A stretch of 64,000 bases of DNA from JAIOZK01 sp964468645. GTDB taxonomy: Bacteria > Bacteroidota > Bacteroidia > Bacteroidales > JAIOZK01. The notes below the pieces were generated by a model. That model was given only the letters and a program-made list of their open reading frames with translations, was not told the DNA's origin and searched no databases. Shown here in pieces: positions 1-8,663 of the stretch. The position numbers and the translations under genes are program-made. Positions within the stretch are counted from its first letter, which is position 1. Each line of letters begins with the position of its first letter. Location of the stretch: positions 1 through 64,000 of the forward strand of contig CAYXUU010000029.1 in the NCBI GenBank assembly GCA_964468645.1. Direction: 5' to 3'.

Positions 1-63
1 TTAAACCATTAAACCATTAAACCATTAAACCATTAAACCATTAAACCATTAAACCATTAAACC
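1..63. repeat. 8-bp tandem repeat (TAAACCAT)n
   Basis: An eight-base unit, TAAACCAT, is repeated head to tail about 7.75 times without visible change, starting at the window edge, so the array may continue upstream. It lies just past the 3' end of the first gene (stop near 104) and is followed by C/T-rich TTTCAAC repeats. There are no spacers, so it is not a CRISPR array. It is a microsatellite-like intergenic repeat; function unknown. Confidence 0.9.
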
Positions 64-103
64 TTTCAACTTTCAACTCTCAATCCCCAACCTTTCAACC
101 AGC

Positions 104-3091
104 CTACTCCATCTTATGAATTTTATCCACCAGGATCAACTCATTATTTCTCTTCAAATGAATAATATACAATCCCGGAACAAGGATATCGGTCTTAATT
201 GTTAGTGTATTCTTACCCCCCTTAAGGGTATATCTGTCAGATTTAACAAGAGAACCTGTGAGGTCAAACATTAGAATAAAAACTTCACCCGCTGATTCCG
301 GCTCATAATTGATAACCAATTCGTTTTTAACAGGATTTGGGCTTAAGTTAATTTTATATGGAATCAGATCCGTGATTCCGGTACATTCTTCAACCAGAAC
401 CTGGAGATTTTCGGTCGTATCCGCACAATTGTTTTCATTAACTTCAACAACATGAACATAACCATTTCCTACTGTTGTCCAGAGTATCGTAACCAGATGG
501 GTACCAGCCCCGTCAATAATTTCACCTCCATCTATTCCCCAATAATAACTACTTCCATTATGATAGACTGTTTCATAAAATTCCTGATCATTCCTGCAAA
601 CCTGGGTAGATCCTGATATTTCTGGATCAGGTGCATCATAAATGTTTATTTCCAGGTCATCAGAGGGTAGGCCTTCACCACAATCATTTACCCCTGTGAC
701 AGAGAGATCAGCAAGGCCGGAAAAGGCCGTATCCCAAACGATATTAACTTCAGGGCTATTTCCATCAATGGTACCCGCCCCAGCAGGATCAAGAAGCCAG
801 ATATAAGTTTCTGCAAAAGTAGCCCCTGAGGTTGTATATATACTTGTCTGATTATTACAAACTATTTGCGGACCAACTGGTTGAGCAGCCTGTAGCGGGA
901 TCGAGATCATACTAACCCAGCATTGTCCTGCCATCTGATTGGAACAGTTATCATTGAATCCGCCGATTGTATATACACCTTCCAGTGTATAATAAGCGAA
1001 AGAGAGGGTATCACCTGTCCCAGGAAGCGTATCACCAGTTGACTCTCCCTCCCTGTAAAGCACATAGTCTATTCCGGTTTCAGATCCGTATAATAAAATC
1101 TCTGCCCCGGGGCTCCCTTCACAATAATCTCCATCCTCACTCATCTCAAATATTTCAGGGCTCTCATATAAAGCAGCCTGCAGCTCATCAGACCAGCTTC
1201 CGTTGCCACATTCATTCTCAGCTCTTACTTTTACTGTAAAGTTTCCAGTGTACTCAAATGATGGTGTAAAATCAGCTGTGGTTGTGGTCCCTTCGATAGT
1301 ACCGGCATCTGCAGGTGTAACTACCCAATTATAGGAGGCTGCATAATTAACAGGTTCTGTTGTATATTCATACGATGTTCCCTGGCATGTGATTGAGTTA
1401 CCCGATGGTTCATCCGCCTGCCCCGGTATTTCCTTAACGGTCATCATATCGGGCACCAGTTTGGTATCTGTTTGAGTAGCATTTGAAATGGTCAGTTGAA
1501 CATCGTATGATCCAGGCGTATTGTAAGTAACCGAAGGATTTTGCAAATTCGATGTTGCAGGACTGCCCCCCTCAAAAGTCCAGTCCCATGAGGTAATGGT
1601 TCCTGTAGAAAGGTCGGTAAAGTCCACCTCATCACCTGCACAGATATCATCATCACTTACCGTAAAATTCGCTGTAAAAATAATAGGAATACTTCCCAGG
1701 CTACCATCAAGCTGTATGTTCTGTCCATAAATATCGGCATCGGTATTCCTCCTGTCTTCCCATACTGCAATCCATTGATCATGATTGAAGTCGTTCGCAA
1801 CCTCATGTAATTTTTCTGACTGTACCGAGCTCATGGTTAATTTCCCTCCTGACCATACATAGCTACCATTGGTGTCAATCCGCATTGCTTTTATACCGGC
1901 ATCAAGGGCATTGTAATATTCGTTATAGATCACTACCATATCTGAATCAGAAGCTCTTGATGCCAGGGGATAGACATTGGTTGAAGAAATTTCTATGAAT
2001 ACTTTTCCGTTTGTATTCCATAGCCTGCTTCCTGATGGGGATAATTTCTGCCCGTAAATCCCCCTGTCATTTTGATTTCCATCCATTTCATTCCAGTACA
2101 CAAATATATTATCTGATACCGGTGCTTTAGCTAGGTTTGCATAGAAATGATTTCTGTTACCCATGGTTGAAGCTTCGACCCCATTGGCAGGAAACAATAC
2201 CTGGCCTTCGGAACTGATATGCTGGACATAAATACTCGACAGCATATTATTATCGCGGTCATCATGCCAGGCAATATAAAAACCGTCATTGTCATCATTT
2301 ACCATTGGAAAGATTTGAGTCCATGCCGAAATCCCGGCCGCATTTGAAATCAATGCTGGCTGTGCCCAAACAGCATTCCCGTTTACATCATATTTTTGTG
2401 CATAAACATGCCTGGTAGGTGAATAAACAGGGCCGGTGTCCTCGAAGTATTTCATGATGACACTATCGTTACCGACAGCCATTAACTGTGGCCATGAATA
2501 TGTAGGGCTTCCACTGAGGGTAATTCCATCGTTGCCCCACAGCAGATTGCCGGAAGGTGATATTTTCTGTCGAATGGTTACCTCATCTGCCTGCCATGCA
2601 ACGATGATATTCCCACCATTGGTCACCACCACCTTGGGTGAAGCGTTAAATGCGTTGCTGTTGGAAAGTTGCAAACCATCTTCGCCCCAGAGGGAGGTTC
2701 CGTCTGACGATATTCTGTAGGCAAAAATATTATTGTTACCTGTTCTGATATCCTGGAAAACAATGATGGCCCCGCCATCTGCATCCACGGTCATATCATA
2801 ATCGGTTAGCCAGGTCATTGAGGTGTTATCACTAACCAGCAAACCGCTATCACTCCACAACTTATTTCCATATACATCAAGTTTCTGCAACCTAACATTA
2901 TAATTACCCCCTTCATTCGAGAACCAGGATATATATGATACTCCCGATGGGGTTGTTGAAATTTTCGGTATCGCCTGTTCACCACTGGTTGAAATAATTT
3001 CAGTATTGCTCGAAGGATCTGAGGATCACTGAGCAAAAATAACCGGCATAAAACAAATCAATAAAATCGCTGAGAATGCTCCTTTTTTCAT
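104..3091 (-). CDS. T9SS-secreted PKD-domain protein, interrupted by an in-frame TGA after the signal peptide
   Basis: The gene encodes a large secreted protein. The open part (104..2890) gives 928 residues from an internal Met: an N-terminal half of repeats resembling secreted beta-propeller proteins (LWxxDG and WxDxRxxxxxIY motifs), a PKD domain (WDWTFEGGSP), Ig-like modules rich in Cys, and a C-terminal T9SS type A sorting domain beginning LSPNPVKNELVI. Extending the same frame upstream reaches a clear start at 3091 with signal peptide MKKGAFSAILLICFMPVIFAQ. Codon 22 (3026-3028) is TGA, directly after the expected cleavage site, and the frame is then open for 46 more codons to the internal Met at 2890. 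The coding potential of those codons (VSYISWFSNEGGNYNVRLQK) suggests a recent nonsense change or a sequencing error. As written, the exported product cannot be made without readthrough. Family function is unknown. Confidence 0.8.
3026..3028 (-). other. in-frame TGA stop at codon 22 of the PKD protein gene
   Basis: On the minus strand the codons read GCT CAG TGA TCC TCA GAT, with the TGA directly after the AQ that ends the signal peptide. It is in frame both with the ATG at 3091 and with the long ORF ending at 104. Other genes in the window end in TGA (for example at 5519 and 12147), so TGA is not reassigned in this genome. Confidence 0.85.
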
Positions 3092-3196
3092 AACAATAAA
3101 TTTCTTGTAAAGTTAAACCAAATAGAGCTGTATTTAATGATTCTTCTATTCTAACTAACCGTTAACGCATTGAAAGCGCTATGCGGTTTGTCATCC

Positions 3197-3250
3197 ACTC
3201 AACCCTTCAACCCTTCAACCCTCAACCTTTCAACCCTTTAATCCTCAACC
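3197..3250. repeat. C/T-rich TTCAACCC-type repeat tract
   Basis: Short imperfect repeats of the form CTTCAACC (CAACCCTTCAACCCTTCAACC and variants) lie upstream of the interrupted PKD gene. A related TTTCAAC tract lies past its 3' end (61-103), so the gene sits between two similar low-complexity tracts. This is seen directly; function unknown. Confidence 0.7.
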
Positions 3251-3281
3251 TTGCTTATTAAAACTAAAATAATGATCTTTG
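3251..3281 (+). promoter_or_regulatory. putative Bacteroidota promoter for the FNR-like gene
   Basis: TTG at 3251-3253 is followed after 20 bases by GATCTTTG (3274-3281), one base off the Bacteroidota -7 element TAnnTTTG. It is placed 36 bases before the ATG at 3317. Motif match only. Confidence 0.35.
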
Positions 3282-3316
3282 CACCTTATTTTAATCTGGT
3301 ATAAATTAATATAATA

Positions 3317-4042
3317 ATGAATCAAAGCTTCAATGCCTTAAAACCAAAGGCTATCAAAATAAACAGACCAAATAACAACCAGTTGAGCTTTCAACCCCAG
3401 AACATAATAAAAGTAACTGATATCAGGCATCTGACACCTTCTACCTATGTTCTGAGAATGGAACGACAGGGTATTAAATTTAATGCGGGCCAGCATATTT
3501 CACTGGGTACAAACCATGATGGGGAAGCACGGGAATATTCAATTTACAGCGGTGAATCCGATGACTTTATTGAAGTATTGATAAGGGAAGTTGAAGATGG
3601 ATTGATCTCAAAAAAGTTAAAACGGGTTAAACAGGGTGACAGGATCGGTTACAACAGACCTGTAGGATATTTTCAGATTCCAGAGGATGAAAGAGAATCA
3701 GGCAAGTTCCTATTTATTGCAAGTGGTACGGGTATCGCGCCATTCCATAGTTTCATTGAATCATATCCCGGCCTGAATTATAAATTACTTCACGGTGTCA
3801 GAACTGCTGACGAAGCTTATGAAAAAGAGGTTTATGATCCTGAGAATTTTATCCTGTGTACCTCAAGGGATACTAAAGGTGACTATCATGGGCGGGTTAC
3901 TGACTATTTGAAGAACCGCCCTGTTGAGAAAGATATACAGGTTTATTTATGCGGCAATTGTGAGATGATTCATGATGCTTACGACATTCTCCTTGACAAA
4001 GGTGTACCTGCAGCCAATATTCATTCAGAAGTTTATTTCTAA
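3317..4042 (+). CDS. ferredoxin-NADP reductase-like FAD/NAD(P)-binding oxidoreductase
   Basis: This 241-residue cytoplasmic flavoprotein of the ferredoxin-NADP(+) reductase superfamily is expected to move electrons between NAD(P)H and a protein acceptor through FAD. An FAD-binding beta-barrel (about 28-125) carries the RxYS motif as REYSIYSG at 72-79. An NAD(P)-binding domain follows with GTGIAPF at 137-143 and the C-terminal YLCGNCEMIHDAY signature near 210-220. The protein ends in an aromatic residue, EVYF, as many FNR proteins do. There is no 2Fe-2S domain, so it is a stand-alone reductase. About 25 extra N-terminal residues precede the barrel. It lies just ahead of two radical-SAM methylthiotransferase genes; supplying electrons to those enzymes is an attractive but unproven idea. 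The exact physiological partner cannot be told from sequence. Confidence 0.8.
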   Translation: MNQSFNALKPKAIKINRPNNNQLSFQPQNIIKVTDIRHLTPSTYVLRMERQGIKFNAGQHISLGTNHDGEAREYSIYSGESDDFIEVLIREVEDGLISKKLKRVKQGDRIGYNRPVGYFQIPEDERESGKFLFIASGTGIAPFHSFIESYPGLNYKLLHGVRTADEAYEKEVYDPENFILCTSRDTKGDYHGRVTDYLKNRPVEKDIQVYLCGNCEMIHDAYDILLDKGVPAANIHSEVYF

Positions 4043-4151
4043 TTGAAAATCTAATCTTTGCGTAACTTTGCGACACCTTTGCGTATTAGCAATATTACCG
4101 GATTTAACAGGTAAGACAAGGAGTTACACAGAAAAACAACATAGCTAATTG

Positions 4152-5519
4152 ATGAAATCGAAGCAAACATATCACATCATTACCCTGGGCTGCCAGATGA
4201 ATATATCTGACAGTGAGCGGGTGAGAAGTGTTATGGATAAAGCAGGTTATCGGTGGACAAATGATGAAAGCGAGGCCAACCTACTGGGTATCCTGGCCTG
4301 TTCAGTACGGCAAAAAGCTATCGATAAGGTTTACTCTAAAATCAGTAAATGGAATAAAAGAAAAAACAGACAAAACCTGATAACCTTTTTAACTGGTTGC
4401 ATCCTTCCAAACGACAGGGAAAAGTTTTTAAAGTTGTTTGATATCGTTTTTCCAATGAGTGAACTACTGGAACTTCCCGATATGATCAGGCAATACGGAG
4501 TTGTGACCCCTGCAGCTCTGTTGAACATTGAGGACTCACTTATCCTGAATGAACATATCGGGGATTTCTGGAACATAATACCAAAATATGAATCATCATT
4601 TGAAGCTTATATCCCGATACAGAATGGTTGTGACAAATTCTGCACCTTTTGTGCCGTTCCATATACACGAGGCAGGGAGGTCTCAAGGCCTTCGGAAGAG
4701 ATTCTTGAAGAATTAATACATCTTGTTGACAGAGGTTATAAATCAATTACCCTGCTTGGTCAGAACGTTAACTCATATGGATTAGATAAGAAAGGGGAAG
4801 AGCTAAAGTTCCCCGAATTGCTTGAATTAATAGGTAAATATGGTAAATCATCGGGCAAGGAATTCTGGGTTTACTTTACCTCCCCGCATCCCAGGGACAT
4901 GAATGATGACGTAATAGATGTAATTGCTATGTATGATTGCCTTGGGAAGCAAATTCACCTGCCGATACAATCAGGTGACGACAAAGTATTGATCAGGATG
5001 AACAGGAAACATTCACTTGAGAAATACCGGAAGATCATTAATAAAATTAAAGATACCATTCCACAGGCAACAATATTTACTGATATCATCGTAGGGTTTA
5101 CCGGGGAAACCGATGAACAACATGAGCATACAAGAAAATGTTTGGAGGAATTCAAATTCAATATGGCCTACATTGCCAAATATTCCCCCAGGCCCGGTGC
5201 CACCAGTTCAAGATGGAGAGATGATATCCTTCCTGAAATAAAGAAAAGGAGATACCATGAACTGACCGGTGAATTACAAAAACACACGTATGCATACAAT
5301 CATCAACTAATTGGTAAAAGTCTAAAAGTACTGGTAACCGGCCATGACCGTAAGGAAGGTTACCTGCGCGGATACACTGAAGGTAAGATCGTTATGCGGT
5401 TTGCCTCAACTGATGAATCCTTGATAGGAAAATTTACCAGTATTCAAATAACATCTGCCACTCCCTATTCAATCGAAGGAGAACTTATCAAAACGGAAGC
5501 CAGAAAATTAACAGCATGA
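4152..5519 (+). CDS. miaB: tRNA-2-methylthio-N6-dimethylallyladenosine synthase
   Basis: MiaB is a radical-SAM enzyme that adds a methylthio group to C2 of N6-isopentenyladenosine at position 37 of tRNAs reading UNN codons. The N-terminal UPF0004 domain shows its three cluster cysteines in GCQMNISDSE, ACSVRQKA and LTGCILPND. The radical-SAM motif is CDKFCTFC, followed by AVPYTRGRE. A TRAM domain occupies the C-terminus (about 385-450). At 455 residues it has normal MiaB length. The second motif reads LAC instead of the usual NTC, so the N-terminal domain is somewhat divergent. ATG at 4152 is preferred over a TTG three bases earlier. Its stop overlaps the start of the next gene (ATGA), so the two methylthiotransferases should be cotranscribed and translationally coupled. 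Confidence 0.88.
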   Translation: MKSKQTYHIITLGCQMNISDSERVRSVMDKAGYRWTNDESEANLLGILACSVRQKAIDKVYSKISKWNKRKNRQNLITFLTGCILPNDREKFLKLFDIVFPMSELLELPDMIRQYGVVTPAALLNIEDSLILNEHIGDFWNIIPKYESSFEAYIPIQNGCDKFCTFCAVPYTRGREVSRPSEEILEELIHLVDRGYKSITLLGQNVNSYGLDKKGEELKFPELLELIGKYGKSSGKEFWVYFTSPHPRDMNDDVIDVIAMYDCLGKQIHLPIQSGDDKVLIRMNRKHSLEKYRKIINKIKDTIPQATIFTDIIVGFTGETDEQHEHTRKCLEEFKFNMAYIAKYSPRPGATSSRWRDDILPEIKKRRYHELTGELQKHTYAYNHQLIGKSLKVLVTGHDRKEGYLRGYTEGKIVMRFASTDESLIGKFTSIQITSATPYSIEGELIKTEARKLTA

Positions 5520-6805
5520 CAAAGAAAAGAATCGCATTCCGGACGCTGGGTTGCCGCCTTAACCAATATGAGACCGATGCCCTTGCTTCAAAGTTTGATA
5601 AGAACAATTATGAGATCGTCAACTTTGACCAGGATGCTGATGTTTATGTTGTTAATACCTGCACAGTTACCAACCAGGGGGATCAGAAATCGCGACAGGA
5701 GATCAATAAAGCCCACCGCAGAAAAGGTAATGCACTTATGGTCATGACCGGATGTATGATTGATAATTATAAGAAGAACCTTGAACAGTTTGAGAACATT
5801 GATTATTTTGTTGATAATGCCAATAAGAAGTCGATCTATAACATTGTTGACGCTCACTACAAAGGAGAAACCATTGAGTTAATACCGGATGTTTTTGGTT
5901 TTGATGCTGCCGATAAAACATTCCATACCCGCAGTATGATCAAGATACAGGATGGATGTGATAATTTCTGTACTTATTGTATTGTGCCAAAGGTACGTGG
6001 CAGGGCAATAAGCAGGCCTGTAAACGACATTATCGATAACATTGAGAAAGTGCTTGCCTATGGCTATAAGGAGATTGTCCTGACCGGAGTTAATATTGGC
6101 AGGTATGAACATGAAGGGTTGGATTTTGAACACCTGGTGGAAAAGGTCCTGAATATTCCGGGGGATTTCAGGGTACGAATATCCTCCATTGAACCTGAAG
6201 GATTCGGGGAACATCTTTTTAACCTGTTTGCCCACCCGAAATTAACACCACATCTTCACCTGTGTATTCAAAGCGGTTCTGATAAGATCCTCATGAAAAT
6301 GAGAAGATTTTACACATTAAAAACATATACAGATATCATTAGTAAAATAAAAGGTAAATATCCTGATTTTAACTTCACCACCGATATCATAGTAGGATTC
6401 CCCGGAGAAACCGAATATGAATTCAATGAATCAGCTCAGGTTGTAAAGGATGTTGGATTTAGCCATATTCACACTTTCAAATACTCTATCAGAAGTGGTA
6501 CCAGGGCAGCACGAATGGAAGATCAGGTACCTGAGAATGTAAAAAATGAAAGAAGCAGGATCATCAGGGATCTTTCTAATGAGTATAAGCTGAAGTACAT
6601 GAAATCCTTGCTTGACTGTGAACAACGTATTCTGGTTGAAAGGATCAACACCAAGGGTTATGCCAGGGGGTATGGTGAGCATTATGTTCCTCTTGAGTTC
6701 AAAGCAAAGGAAATCTCAACCAATGAATTTTATAATGTCAGATTACGATCAATAAAGAGTCCCCGGCATCCAGTGATCATGGCGGAAAAGATTCACCATC
6801 CCTGA
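5516..6805 (+). CDS. mtaB: tRNA t6A37 methylthiotransferase
   Basis: MtaB is a radical-SAM methylthiotransferase that converts N6-threonylcarbamoyladenosine at tRNA position 37 to its 2-methylthio form in ANN-decoding tRNAs. The N-terminal domain has GCRLNQYETD, NTCTVTNQGDQKSRQ and MTGCMID, the typical MtaB signatures. The radical-SAM cluster motif is CDNFCTYC followed by IVPKVRGR. A TRAM-like segment (about 365-425) ends the 429-residue protein. The start ATG overlaps the miaB stop by four bases. The last 29 bases overlap, in the opposite direction, the end of a small sorting-domain-like gene. Confidence 0.9.
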   Translation: MTKKRIAFRTLGCRLNQYETDALASKFDKNNYEIVNFDQDADVYVVNTCTVTNQGDQKSRQEINKAHRRKGNALMVMTGCMIDNYKKNLEQFENIDYFVDNANKKSIYNIVDAHYKGETIELIPDVFGFDAADKTFHTRSMIKIQDGCDNFCTYCIVPKVRGRAISRPVNDIIDNIEKVLAYGYKEIVLTGVNIGRYEHEGLDFEHLVEKVLNIPGDFRVRISSIEPEGFGEHLFNLFAHPKLTPHLHLCIQSGSDKILMKMRRFYTLKTYTDIISKIKGKYPDFNFTTDIIVGFPGETEYEFNESAQVVKDVGFSHIHTFKYSIRSGTRAARMEDQVPENVKNERSRIIRDLSNEYKLKYMKSLLDCEQRILVERINTKGYARGYGEHYVPLEFKAKEISTNEFYNVRLRSIKSPRHPVIMAEKIHHP

Positions 6806-7085
6806 ACAAACAGAAAGGATAATCAAGTGCCATATTGTTCCGCTCAAACCTTAACATATAGCTGCCACCACATGGCATATTGCGCTCAGGGTTTCCATTA
6901 CCTGACCAGGTTAAGGAATGATTTCCTGCCTCCACCACATCATCAATCAGGGTATGTTTTATTTCACCCTTGCCATCGATAATAGAAATATTGATTTTGC
7001 TCTGCCTTGAAAGGGAAAAATTTATGTGGGTTCTGGAGAGAATGGGATTGGATTGGATTTTGATATTATCCGTTGTATTCATCAT
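6777..7085 (-). CDS. short T9SS sorting/FlgD-like domain, possibly a gene remnant
   Basis: This 102-residue ORF resembles only the last part of a secreted protein. Residues 8-85 have the pattern of a T9SS type A or FlgD-type Ig-like domain: IQSNPILSRTHINFSLSRQS, then INISIIDGKGEIKHTL, then HSLTWSGNG and SYMLRFERNN. No signal peptide precedes it, so it cannot reach T9SS alone. Upstream (7086-7210) I see no coding continuation. It is either the surviving 3' end of a degraded exported protein or an odd stand-alone domain. Its stop lies inside the 3' end of mtaB on the other strand. Expression is doubtful. Confidence 0.5.
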   Translation of the reverse strand: MMNTTDNIKIQSNPILSRTHINFSLSRQSKINISIIDGKGEIKHTLIDDVVEAGNHSLTWSGNGNPERNMPCGGSYMLRFERNNMALDYPFCLFRDGESFPP

Positions 7086-7210
7086 AATTAAGCAATACTG
7101 TTATTAAACAATACTTTACAGAAAGCTTTCTGTTACAACCCCTGTTTAATTTACATCCTGTGATCTGATGTCGTATTACTTATACTTATACTACATTTTT
7201 CATGCAGAGA

Positions 7211-7441
7211 TTACATGATCTGATACTGATACAACTTATCACGCTCAAAATCCAGTATTTCATCTGGTTTAATATGCAGTTCATTGCATATCTTTTCTAC
7301 CAGCCTAAAACGTGGATCTTTTAGCATAATTTTCCTTAAAAGCATCAGATTGGTCTCAGAGATCCCTACACGATCAGAAAGTTCGGTAACCGACATATTT
7401 CTTTTTGCAAGTGCCCTGTCGATATTAACCCTGATTATCAT
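7211..7441 (-). CDS. small XRE/Cro-type helix-turn-helix regulator (copy 1)
   Basis: This 76-residue protein is essentially one helix-turn-helix domain of the Cro/CI (HTH_26-like) type. NIDRALAKRNMSVTELSDR is followed by a recognition-helix region around VGISETNLMLL and by the C-terminal IKPDEILDFE signature (PEELLEF in relatives). No ligand or dimerization domain is visible. A paralog at 12240..12467 matches at about 36 of 75 positions without gaps, and both lie next to LytTR/LytS gene pairs on the same strand. It is a likely DNA-binding transcription factor with unknown targets. Confidence 0.75.
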   Translation of the reverse strand: MIIRVNIDRALAKRNMSVTELSDRVGISETNLMLLRKIMLKDPRFRLVEKICNELHIKPDEILDFERDKLYQYQIM

Positions 7442-7768
7442 TTTCGTCGTGTTTGATTAATAAATTGGTTTTAATATAAGACGTTGTTTACTCCATTTTG
7501 TAACGTGAAATTATATGTTGAAGCATAAAATTTTTTGACTTTTCTACGAACAACTCATTTTGTAGGTTAACAGGTACATTTATTCTGTAAATGAACATTG
7601 ATATTCATTAACAGGTCATTAATATCCGGTTTTGTGTTATTGAATGATTATTTGAAGAGAAAGTTATTTATCTCTCACCATGAAATTTATTTGCAATGGA
7701 TATTATTTAAACAAATGGTTAAAAAGGGATTTATTAAATGAAGATAGTCATGAATGACAGCTAATTTT
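7442..7768. other. gene-free AT-rich stretch
   Basis: About 330 bases between the small regulator and the degraded cyclase remnant. I see no ORF with coding character, RNA gene or clear dyad. It must hold the promoter of the minus-strand XRE gene, but I could not assign one with confidence. Confidence 0.5.
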
Positions 7769-7921
7769 GAAAAAATCATCATGTATCAAAAAGAGTTTGA
7801 ATTCAGTATGATTTCAATTATGCGTATAAAGGATCGGAAAATCGTTGAAGAGTGATAGGAAGATGACCAGTTGGGATTTGCCCGTCAACTTGGAATGGAA
7901 TTGAGACCTAAGGATGCGTAA
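7769..7921 (+). pseudogene. remnant of a SnoaL-like/ester cyclase gene (3' end)
   Basis: Reading the plus strand from 7769 gives a peptide ending SMISIMRIKDRKIVEE, two consecutive stops (TGA TAG at 7853-7858), then EDDQLGFARQLGMELRPKDA and a TAA at 7919-7921. The pattern (hydrophobic strand, RIxDxKIVEExxEDDxLGFxxQLGMELxPK) matches the C-terminal end of SnoaL-like polyketide/ester cyclases as I know that family. The two stops fall where family members usually carry a Trp-containing position. No intact 5' part is visible. I infer a decayed gene. Confidence 0.6.
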
Positions 7922-7927
7922 GAACAA

Positions 7928-8653
7928 TCAAACATTTTTATTATAATTGAGTTTATTAAGCACAAAAGCCTTATAGCTTCTTCCTATGGGCAGGTTCTTA
8001 TCGTTGGTCAATCCGATAAATGAAGGGGATACTGATTTGATCCGGTTAATGGCAACAAGAAAAGATTTGTGAATTCTGATAAATTGATTGTCAGGCAACT
8101 TCTCCTCCATCAGGCCTAATTTCTGTTTGGTCATCAATGATTCATCATCGGTATGTATCCGGATATATTCCTTCAGGCTTTCTATGAAAATAATATCCTT
8201 AAGCAATATTTTGATCATGGTCTTATTTCGCTTGATATAAATATAGGCCTCATCATGCTGGCTATCTTCCCCATGGCCATGGTGAATAAGCGGCCTGGCA
8301 TTTCTGCTATGAAATTTGTTAACTGCTTTAAGGAATCTTTCAAATGTAATGGGCTTGAGAAGATAATCCAGAACATCAAGTTCAAAAGCATCCACAGCAT
8401 AATTTCTATAGGCTGTAGTAATAACAACCGTGGGTGGATTTTGCAGGGTTTTTAACATATCTATCCCGGTCAGGTGGGGCATCTGTATATCAAGGAAAAC
8501 GATATCAATCTGTTTATCCTTCAATGCCTCAAGAACTTCCATGGCATTGCTGCACCGGGCAACAATCTCCATATTTTCGATTTTCTCAATATGGTTCTCC
8601 AGCACCTTGATGGCCAGAGGTTCATCGTCAACTAAAGCACACTTGATCTTCAT
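7928..8653 (-). CDS. LytTR-family response regulator (module 1)
   Basis: This 241-residue response regulator has a receiver domain (about 1-120) with acidic pocket D9/D10 and phospho-acceptor D55 in VFLDIQMPH, plus the conserved switch Thr and Lys in VVITTAYRNYAVDAF and LLKPI. A LytTR DNA-binding domain follows (about 142-238): YIKRNKTMIKILLKDIIFIE at its start and FIRIHKSFLVAINRI in the middle. It should be phosphorylated by the LytS-type kinase encoded 10 bases upstream in the same operon and bind promoter repeats as a dimer. Targets are unknown; the T9SS-exported FG-GAP gene across the divergent region is one candidate. Confidence 0.88.
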   Translation of the reverse strand: MKIKCALVDDEPLAIKVLENHIEKIENMEIVARCSNAMEVLEALKDKQIDIVFLDIQMPHLTGIDMLKTLQNPPTVVITTAYRNYAVDAFELDVLDYLLKPITFERFLKAVNKFHSRNARPLIHHGHGEDSQHDEAYIYIKRNKTMIKILLKDIIFIESLKEYIRIHTDDESLMTKQKLGLMEEKLPDNQFIRIHKSFLVAINRIKSVSPSFIGLTNDKNLPIGRSYKAFVLNKLNYNKNV

Positions 8654-8663
8654 GGCAGGTGGT

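Noticed and set aside
1..63. CRISPR array
   Set aside because: The unit is eight bases with no spacers and no cas genes nearby.
3026..3028. TGA recoded as an amino acid
   Set aside because: Other genes in the window end in TGA with normal spacing to the next gene, so the code is standard; a mutation or error is simpler.
4152..5519. RimO (ribosomal protein S12 methylthiotransferase)
   Set aside because: The first motif reads GCQMNISDSE as in MiaB, and adjacency to mtaB with normal MiaB length supports miaB.
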